In this document: positions 4,242-9,561 of the stretch, one piece after another | Position numbering within the stretch: position 1 is the first letter of the stretch | Layout: every line of letters begins with the position of its first letter | Source: Candidatus Stahliibacteriota bacterium CG08_land_8_20_14_0_20_40_26 | GTDB taxonomy: Bacteria; Hydrothermota; UBA3073 | Reading direction: 5' to 3' | DNA: 9,561 nucleotides | NCBI GenBank assembly: GCA_002774315.1 | Contig: PEYP01000131.1 | Coordinates: 1 to 9,561 of the forward strand | Notes under the pieces: generated by a model | Seen by the model: only the letters and a program-made list of their open reading frames with translations | Database searches by the model: none | Told to the model about the DNA's origin: nothing | Program-made: the position numbers and the translations under genes

Positions 4242-7200
4242 AGTTTCCTCACCAATGAGTTTATCTCTTTCTCGATATTATCTATAGGATTGCCCTTTTT
4301 AACAAGTCTATGTGCCTTTTCGGATAGTTCTGCAAGTTTCTGATGAACTCTACTGTTGGGCTGAAAACGAGGTATGGCAATGTTATTCATAACAGATGGG
4401 GTTCCAAATCCCCGTCCTGCAGATGAAAAGCTTTTTATGAAATTATTAACCAATTCTGAATTTAATATGGCGCAAAGATAATGAGCTTCTTCTTTGTTAT
4501 CCACAGGGAAAAGAGCGGTTGTCTCTGTGGAAATTAAAGGTTTTATCCCAAATTCGGTTTTAATACTTGACAACATAACTGCCGACATCTTTGACGCCAT
4601 TCGTTTCCATGCTACACGGTATTTAGCAAAGGTATATTCTCCTACTCCAAACACTGCATAGAACACTGTCTTTTTCGCCAATTCTCTTACATTTCGGGAA
4701 CCTCTGGAAAGCAAAATATCTTCGAATTGATTTAAATAAGCATAAGTCAGAGGTGCATTTTGAATCATCCAATCTTCACTATAAGGCTCTCTCTTTTGTG
4801 GGTTCTGAGGTATCAATAAATAGAAATTAGCTTTTATGCCAAATTTTACTATATCACCTCCGCATACTGCAGGAAATACCAATTTAGGTTCTATTGCTGT
4901 CTGAATGGGTTTTATTGTTCGTTTTCCTCTCTCATGCATATTTTCAATAACAAGAATTCCGTCAGGTCTCACATCTTTTAAGCGCAATCGGAAAACGCCG
5001 TAAGGATCTGTAACTGCACCGCTATATGCCTTATATATATTGCGTCCTTTCAATTGCGAATAGGTTTTTAATTCCGAAGATTGAGCAGTTTGCCAGGATG
5101 AAGATACTTTATCTGGATTAACAGGCATTGCCTTTAATTGCTTTCTTTCACAATTAGCTTCGACTTTATCCAAAGACCAATCTGGTGGAATACGACCAAT
5201 ACCACGTTTTTGCCTCCACTCAATAACTGGAACAGGATACGATGTTCTCTCTCCTTTTCGCATGAAAAATACAGATGTCTTGTTTGCAGATTGAAAAGGT
5301 TTCAAGTCAATCATATCTTCCATACTTAAAACTTTAAGTGGGATTTTTGTATCCTTAAACTCAAACCGCCGGAACCCTTCTCCTGCTCCTTTTGATTTAA
5401 AGACCTCCATAGTAATTAGAAATCCTAAAATACCGTTGTCTTTCAGATAATTATCCGTACAGGCATAAGTGAATAGCATGGAGAAATCCTTTTTGCCACC
5501 TCCTAATCTTCCCTCATAACCGCTTAGGGAAAAAAGTCCATATCTCTGCCATAGTTTAAGCGTTCTTTTCCTGTAATCATCTGAGAGATAATCCCATCTC
5601 ACCCAGGGCGGATTACCAATCACAAAATCAAACTTACCCAGATATACAGGAGCAAATGCATTCTTTATATATCGTGCCCATATTCCATTTTCTCCGTTAT
5701 CATCTAATTCTTTTATGCGTCTGTAAACACCAGCAAGAAGCCCTGCATCTTTTTCAGGCAGTTTAAACTCTGATTTAACTTTATTTTTAAAGTTTTCTGG
5801 CTTGACTTTTCCTCTTAAGGCGACATCCATCATTGAAGTGAACTTATCTATCTGACTTTTCTCCTTCATTGAAATGGGGAAAGTATAATTACCTTTTGTT
5901 GTAGTGAAGATAATTGTATCTTCAAATGGTAATTTCCCTTTTTCTACATAACGAGTTGGCGCCAGTATAGAGTCACACAAATATACTGGTATGGGAATTG
6001 GTCGTATGTATGGAATAAACCTTGAGAATGCGATTAAATAGTTTGTCCGGGCTGATAATACTGCAATTGGATTCAAATCAAAACCTACGATATTCTCAAG
6101 TATGTGGTGTGCTACAGACTCCTTATCACCTTTGTTATATCTAATTGCCCTGTTAATAGCTTGAACTAAAAAAGTGCCAGAGCCACAGGCGGGGTCAAGA
6201 AAACGAGAACCAATTTTTCCTTTATAACCACTTTTATCCACTACATAACCTGCCAGCCAGTCCGGGGTATAATATTCTCCTAAATCATGTCGCAATTTTC
6301 GAGGAACAAGTAGCTCATATAACCTCTGTAGCAAGTCCCTTGTCCATTCAGGCTCAAGGATTAGGGTTGCTGATTCAAAATCAGAAAGTGCATTTACAAT
6401 ACCACGAAAAACATTTGCAATATCTGACTCCCATCCGTCAAGATACCAGGAAAAGAAATCTGCTTCCAGAAAATTTATAATTCCCTGTGCATTAAAGTCT
6501 GCTCCACTCTCCAGATAAGACAGTCTGTTCTTTAATTCATCATCGTCTACTGCGGTGAGCCCTTTAACAAAAGATTTTATTGTGCTTTTATCCTGCAACG
6601 ATACAAGTTCAATAGAAATAATCTTCATAAGGAAGGCATAGAAGGTGTGAATTGCAAAAAGCAATTGTTTAAGTCTAACGCCGGCAGGCAGTTGATATAA
6701 ATCTGCAGTCTCCTCAGCGGATTTTTCTGCCTTTTCAAGATTCTGCCCATAAACAACACCGAATATTCTGTCCCATTCCTGGAAGAATGTTTTTATTCTA
6801 GACGGTGCCCGCCTTCTTTGTGCTCTCATCAGGATGGAATACAGAGAAGACACTGCTTGTTGTGTTACCCTGCAGGTAGGAGCAAACACTGTAGCAAGAT
6901 TTTCTGCAGTCAAGGGGTACCGAGCTGAGGCTCTAACAAATATCAACAGGTTACTGATGCTTGATTTGTTTATTGGATATGGACCCAGGACATGGAAACC
7001 TCTGCCGGCTTCAACCTCAGGTAAAAGAGTGGTCTGTATTTCTCCTATGGGTATAGGCGTTTGCAAAATTGTAGGAATCTTTGTAAATCTTACGAAAAAT
7101 ATATTTTTGCCATCAATTGCGACACCGACGGCTTTCTCCAAAAAATCTTCCTTCTGTTGTCTAAAGTGTATAGCCTGCTCACTTAAATAGCGTTGAAGCT

Positions 7201-7486
7201 GTTCTATAGCCGCCTTGACATCTGTCTTTTTTGATAATTTGCCCGGCACCTTATACTCTATCGTTAGATAACCGTATACCGCGTCAGTTCTTCCTCCAAA
7301 AGTTGTAGATGTCTTCTCATACCTAACAATGCCAATATCAATCCCCATTTCCTTAAATGTTTTTCGAAGTAGCGGTTCCACACGCATCTTGAGGTCCTCT
7401 TCTGTATGAGCCAATCGCGCTGACTCTTTGATTTCACTCGCCAGCTTTCCAGTATTTATCTGCCAAAATTTCTTTTCCTGCTTCAT
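4226..7486 (-). CDS. Type IIG-like restriction-methyltransferase fusion
   Basis: 1086 residues. The N-terminal nuclease has GGRTDAVYGYLTIEYK (64-79): D68, E77 and K79 form PD-(D/E)XK, followed by QLQRY at 96-100. A helical linker spans about 190-390. The methyltransferase starts with RHDLGEYYTPDWLA (399-412), then motif I FLDPACGSGTFL (429-440), VGFDLNP (467-473) and the catalytic NPPW (625-628), indicating N6-adenine methylation. Residues about 780-1050 form a target-recognition region ending in AILNSELV and IAIPRF, typical of type IIG and PglX-like enzymes; a helical end follows. It should methylate one strand of an asymmetric site and cut nearby, needing SAM and Mg2+. AAGAAGG (7493-7499) lies 6 nt before the ATG. 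A mini-ORF from leader copy D overlaps its first 53 bp. No helicase domain is present, which argues against type I or ISP enzymes. Confidence 0.88.
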   Translation of the reverse strand: MKQEKKFWQINTGKLASEIKESARLAHTEEDLKMRVEPLLRKTFKEMGIDIGIVRYEKTSTTFGGRTDAVYGYLTIEYKVPGKLSKKTDVKAAIEQLQRYLSEQAIHFRQQKEDFLEKAVGVAIDGKNIFFVRFTKIPTILQTPIPIGEIQTTLLPEVEAGRGFHVLGPYPINKSSISNLLIFVRASARYPLTAENLATVFAPTCRVTQQAVSSLYSILMRAQRRRAPSRIKTFFQEWDRIFGVVYGQNLEKAEKSAEETADLYQLPAGVRLKQLLFAIHTFYAFLMKIISIELVSLQDKSTIKSFVKGLTAVDDDELKNRLSYLESGADFNAQGIINFLEADFFSWYLDGWESDIANVFRGIVNALSDFESATLILEPEWTRDLLQRLYELLVPRKLRHDLGEYYTPDWLAGYVVDKSGYKGKIGSRFLDPACGSGTFLVQAINRAIRYNKGDKESVAHHILENIVGFDLNPIAVLSARTNYLIAFSRFIPYIRPIPIPVYLCDSILAPTRYVEKGKLPFEDTIIFTTTKGNYTFPISMKEKSQIDKFTSMMDVALRGKVKPENFKNKVKSEFKLPEKDAGLLAGVYRRIKELDDNGENGIWARYIKNAFAPVYLGKFDFVIGNPPWVRWDYLSDDYRKRTLKLWQRYGLFSLSGYEGRLGGGKKDFSMLFTYACTDNYLKDNGILGFLITMEVFKSKGAGEGFRRFEFKDTKIPLKVLSMEDMIDLKPFQSANKTSVFFMRKGERTSYPVPVIEWRQKRGIGRIPPDWSLDKVEANCERKQLKAMPVNPDKVSSSWQTAQSSELKTYSQLKGRNIYKAYSGAVTDPYGVFRLRLKDVRPDGILVIENMHERGKRTIKPIQTAIEPKLVFPAVCGGDIVKFGIKANFYLLIPQNPQKREPYSEDWMIQNAPLTYAYLNQFEDILLSRGSRNVRELAKKTVFYAVFGVGEYTFAKYRVAWKRMASKMSAVMLSSIKTEFGIKPLISTETTALFPVDNKEEAHYLCAILNSELVNNFIKSFSSAGRGFGTPSVMNNIAIPRFQPNSRVHQKLAELSEKAHRLVKKGNPIDNIEKEINSLVRKLWNIK

Positions 7487-7541
7487 ATAATACCTTCTTG
7501 AGAGTTTTGGTTTCGGTTCTGTTTAAATCCTTATATTGCAT
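7434..7541 (-). CDS. Leader mini-ORF, copy D (35 aa), overlapping the type IIG start
   Basis: Begins MQYKDLNRTETKTLKKVLYE, with ATG at 7541 and TGA at 7434-7436, in a different frame from the type IIG gene that starts at 7486. Against copy A's first 12 codons there are about nine base differences, seven of them in third positions, leaving 8 of 12 residues identical and one D/E change. This suggests the minus-strand frame was selected. AAGG precedes the ATG by only 2 nt. Translation through the type IIG start could lower or couple its expression. I do not recognise the peptide. Confidence 0.35.
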   Translation of the reverse strand: MQYKDLNRTETKTLKKVLYEAGKEILADKYWKAGE

Positions 7542-7615
7542 AACCTTACGTTGATTTATTTAACTTAAAATCGTACTCGTAACTCATTTAATTTCAGATA
7601 CTTAACACAGAATTT
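7505..7615 (-). repeat. Diverged leader repeat, copy D
   Basis: Shares with copy B the ordered blocks ATTCTGTGT-AAG, TGAAATYAAATRAG, CGTAA-G-TATG and the mini-ORF start, but with many substitutions. It occupies almost the whole 156-bp gap between the DUF1016 and type IIG genes. Being the most divergent copy, it is the most informative about what is conserved. Confidence 0.55.
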
Positions 7616-7642
7616 ATAGCATTTTTTGCTGAAAAATACAAT

Positions 7643-8785
7643 CTAAATTTTACCTCTTTCTCTTCTTCTCTTGTGTAAGATTTTATGATGGCGAGCAGAT
7701 ATTACTCTGATATTTTTAGGTGTATCCTTTCCACCCTCCGCAACAGGTTTAACATGATGTATCTCTAGTCCCTTTTTTAGCTCCTCTGGTGAAGGAAGTG
7801 ATTTAGCGAATTTTTTAGGCAATTTCTTTGTCAACCTGTATTTTGAAACCCCTATCGGTTTTCTAATCCCACGCATGGCATATTCCACCTCCAAACGGTC
7901 TCGGTCTTTACAAAGAATGATTCCTATAGATGGGTTTTCCTCGGGCAAACGAACCAAATCATCCAGTAAGTTCAAATAAAAGTTCATCTTGCCAGCATAT
8001 TCGGGCTTAAACTCTCCTATTTTCAAATCAAATGCCACCAAACAGCGCAAGCGCCGATGGAAGAACAAAAGGTCAATATAATATTCTTTGTCCTTTAACC
8101 TCAGTGAATATTGACTACCAATAAAACAGAATCCTAAACCAAGTTCAGTGATGAAATTCTTCAGATTGGAAATAAGCTCTCTTTCCATCTTTCTTTCCGA
8201 GATTGGCTCGGCTATATCGAGAAAATCAAGAGTGTAAGTATCTTTCATCGTCAAATCTGCCTGCTCAGCCAAATGGGCAGGAAGAGTTTTGGGAAAATTG
8301 TGCATCTTTTTTATCTTTGTTTGCTTATAGGCTTCAGCCTCAATCTGATGAACAAGAACATTTCTACTCCAGCCAAATTGTATTGTTCCGCGTATATAAA
8401 ACTCCCTTTCTTTTATATCTTTTATTCGTGACAACATCACTAAATTCTGACCCCAGGGAATTTCTCCAACAAGTTGTTGGAGATTTGGAAAATCTCTATA
8501 TTCCAAATAAAACTGGCGCATATACCATAAATTTTGAGCAGAGTATCCCTTTGTAGCAGAGAATTCCTTTCGCAAATCATTGGAAAGTTTCTCAACAACA
8601 CTTCTGCCCCAACCAAATTTTTCCTGCCTTTCTACAATATTTTCCCCAATCTCCCAATATAATCTTATCAGATCTCTGTTCAATTTACGATAAGCACTAA
8701 CATGAGCAGAGATAATCTTTTCTTTTATCTCTTTCAGAAATTGAAGATAATCAGATTTTACTATCGCTTCTTTTTTATTTGCCAT
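7643..8785 (-). CDS. DUF1016/YhcG-type PD-(D/E)XK nuclease with HNH-like tail
   Basis: 380 residues. The N-terminal helical DUF1016 domain runs to about 170 (LYWEIGENI at 42-50; FGWGRSVVEKLS at 57-68; YSAQNLWYMRQFY at 81-93). The nuclease domain has YYIDLLFFHRRLRCLVAFDLK (235-255), with D238, D253 and K255 as the PD-(D/E)XK residues, then PEYAGKMNFYLN (261-272), the family's usual QM-YL segment with K in place of Q. The usual family end is near LPSPEELKKGL (330-340). Here about 40 more residues follow: IHHVKPVAEGG (342-352), N358, HH 366-367 and H371, matching the H-N-H pattern of small HNH nucleases. YhcG proteins are often found in type I restriction and other defence loci. The start is the first ATG in frame; only weak GAGAG precedes it. 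A 9-codon ATG frame ends in TAATG overlapping this start. Confidence 0.85.
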   Translation of the reverse strand: MANKKEAIVKSDYLQFLKEIKEKIISAHVSAYRKLNRDLIRLYWEIGENIVERQEKFGWGRSVVEKLSNDLRKEFSATKGYSAQNLWYMRQFYLEYRDFPNLQQLVGEIPWGQNLVMLSRIKDIKEREFYIRGTIQFGWSRNVLVHQIEAEAYKQTKIKKMHNFPKTLPAHLAEQADLTMKDTYTLDFLDIAEPISERKMERELISNLKNFITELGLGFCFIGSQYSLRLKDKEYYIDLLFFHRRLRCLVAFDLKIGEFKPEYAGKMNFYLNLLDDLVRLPEENPSIGIILCKDRDRLEVEYAMRGIRKPIGVSKYRLTKKLPKKFAKSLPSPEELKKGLEIHHVKPVAEGGKDTPKNIRVISARHHKILHKRRRERGKI

Positions 8786-9068
8786 TATTTTCTCTCTTTC
8801 TGAATGTTATTCATGGGGTCAGACCTGAAAAAAGAATCTATTGCCCTCAAGTTATAAATGTGGTCAGATATAAAAGACCCTTTGCCCCTTGGTAGAGAGG
8901 ATAAAGACTAGAGACAAAGACCTTGTTATCGTAAGTCGTAGGTCGTAAATTGTCATTTTAATCTGTAGTCGGTGGTCTATGGTCTGATGTCTAAATTAAT
9001 ACTCTGTGAATATCCGTGGTTTTCCCTGCCTACCGGCAGGCAGGCGTGGTTAAAGCATATTTTCAGAT
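8786..9068. other. Repeat-rich gap upstream of the DUF1016 gene
   Basis: No gene is seen. It contains a GGGGTCAGACCTGAAAAAAG tract (8815-8834), GTCGTA-type short tandem repeats (about 8932-8950: GTAAGTCGTAGGTCGTAA), a GGTCTATGGTCTGATGTCT run (8972-8991) and a REP-like palindrome at 9025-9045. Only a weak minus-strand promoter (ATGACA-17-TACGAT) could be found in it. Confidence 0.5.
9025..9045. repeat. REP-like palindrome CCTGCC-TACC-GGCAGG-CAGGC
   Basis: A perfect 6-bp stem with a 4-nt loop and a CAGGC tail. The element at 9090-9110 has the same length and plan (CCTGTC-TGCC-GACAGG-CAGGC). The small size and repeated use suggest a dispersed element, perhaps moved by a REP-associated transposase elsewhere in the genome. 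Confidence 0.6.
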
Positions 9069-9477
9069 TATGACACCTGTATTATACCACCTGTCTGCCG
9101 ACAGGCAGGCAAGAATTGTAAGGTGTCAAGTCTTTATCCCCTATCTACCTATCGGTAGAGAGGCACGCTTACAATATCAAATGGTTAAGTGGGGTCGGCA
9201 TTCTCCGTCTGATAGTCGGAGTTATATTTTAATAATAGTTTTCCCCGTTTAAGTATTTTTAATAAGCAATTGTCCAACAATTCGTGCATTTACTCGTATT
9301 TACGTGTGAGCATGTATGTTTTACGTGCGCACACGTATTTTCGTGTATAGGAATTTTATTGGTGAATTTTATTGGTGTCAGTTCTCTCCAAGTCCTTGTA
9401 TTTCATAGCATTACGCCGATTTTTTGGCTCATAAAAAGCCTAATCATAGCTTATTTGATTTCAATAGCTTACACAGA
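9069..9477 (-). repeat. Long leader repeat, copy B
   Basis: Direct repeat of copy A (951-1318), upstream of the DUF1016 gene. It carries the hairpin at 9302-9336 and a mini-ORF (MKYKDLERTDTNKIHQ, ATG at 9406, stop at 9356-9358). Two changes are specific to B: a 20-nt REP-like insertion in the promoter spacer, and a 13-bp tandem duplication (GAATTTTATTGGT twice, 9351-9376) that truncates the mini-ORF. The distal end shares TTACACAGAATT with copy D. Confidence 0.8.
9081..9129 (-). promoter_or_regulatory. Promoter disrupted by a REP-like insertion in copy B
   Basis: On the minus strand a perfect TTGACA (9124-9129) and TATAAT (9081-9086) match the methylase promoter of copy A, but the spacer is 37 nt rather than 17. 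Removing the 20-nt palindromic segment at 9091-9110 restores a 17-nt spacer that aligns with copy A at 12 of 17 positions. As it stands the promoter should be inactive for sigma70. Confidence 0.65.
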
Positions 9478-9506
9478 ATTGACGCCATTTACAGAGAACT
9501 CTCTCC

Positions 9507-9533
9507 CACGAAAGACACGAAGGTCACGAAAGT
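9507..9533. repeat. Three-unit 9-bp tandem repeat
   Basis: CACGAAAGA, CACGAAGGT and CACGAAAGT follow one another without gaps. This is a common style of intergenic simple repeat and no function is visible. The rest of 9478-9561 shows no gene. Confidence 0.6.
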
Positions 9534-9561
9534 ACTATTTTTATTTATTTAGTGTATTCCG

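Noticed and set aside
6834..7190. Plus-strand 118-codon frame inside the type IIG gene
   Set aside because: Shadow of a gene with strong domain motifs on the opposite strand; no recognisable domain or ribosome site.
1803..7486. DISARM assignment (large methylase plus PLD protein)
   Set aside because: The core DISARM helicase DrmA and DUF1998 protein DrmB are absent, and the methylase carries its own N-terminal nuclease.
8203..8556. Plus-strand 117-codon frame inside the DUF1016 gene
   Set aside because: Antisense shadow of a well-supported nuclease gene.
8785..8814. Nine-codon frame (MNNIQKERK) ending in TAATG at the DUF1016 start
   Set aside because: Could mean translational coupling, but it has no Shine-Dalgarno and is short enough to be chance.
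9424..9441. GGCTCATAAAAAGCC next to a T-run as a terminator
   Set aside because: The T-run precedes the stem on the plus strand and appears as an A-run after it on the minus strand, so it does not act as a terminator in either direction.
9507..9533. CRISPR-like array
   Set aside because: Three directly adjacent 9-bp units with no spacers; no array of 23-40 bp repeats occurs anywhere in the window.

Overview
The window reads as a bacterial defence or restriction-modification island. It is AT-rich, and every convincing protein gene lies on the minus strand, so transcription runs from high to low coordinates. Shine-Dalgarno sites and sigma70-type promoters are bacterial in style. The gaps are full of short dispersed palindromes (CCTGYC-NNNN-GRCAGG type) and REP-like tracts (GGGTCRGGCTGAAAAAYAG). 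I associate such repeat-rich gaps with uncultured environmental lineages, but I cannot name the taxon.

Layout in transcription order. 9561-8786: repeat-rich leader, with long repeat copy B. 8785-7643: a DUF1016/YhcG-type PD-(D/E)XK nuclease with an HNH-like tail. 7642-7487: short gap with diverged leader copy D. 7486-4226: a 1086-residue type IIG-like fusion of a PD-(D/E)XK nuclease, an N6-adenine methyltransferase and a specificity region. 4241-3414: a diverged DprA/SMF (SLOG-fold) protein that overlaps the previous gene. 3413-3008: leader copy C and a candidate structured RNA on the plus strand with its own promoter. 3007-1803: a phospholipase-D-fold (HKD) nuclease split by an apparent -1 frameshift in an A6 run. 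1802-841: a gene-poor stretch with a plus-strand promoter and hairpin, long repeat copy A and a near-consensus minus-strand promoter. 840-1: the first 280 codons of a zinc-ribbon DNA methyltransferase that runs off the window.

The genes encode at least three nuclease folds (PD-(D/E)XK twice, HKD once, plus a possible HNH), two methyltransferases and one SLOG-type protein. No ATPase or helicase is visible. The simplest reading is a restriction-modification cluster: the fusion enzyme modifies and cleaves, the SLOG protein is translationally coupled to it, and the HKD nuclease and second methylase may form another restriction/modification pair.

The most unexpected signal is a shared leader element upstream of each of the four transcription units, always co-oriented with the genes. 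It contains a mini-ORF beginning M-[KQ]-Y-K-D-L-[EN]-R-T-[DE]-T. In the diverged copy D most base changes fall in third codon positions, and that mini-ORF overlaps the start of the type IIG gene. The second is the plus-strand RNA candidate at about 3090-3245, which has a CUCCUCCUUG loop complementary to the Shine-Dalgarno of the divergent HKD nuclease gene.
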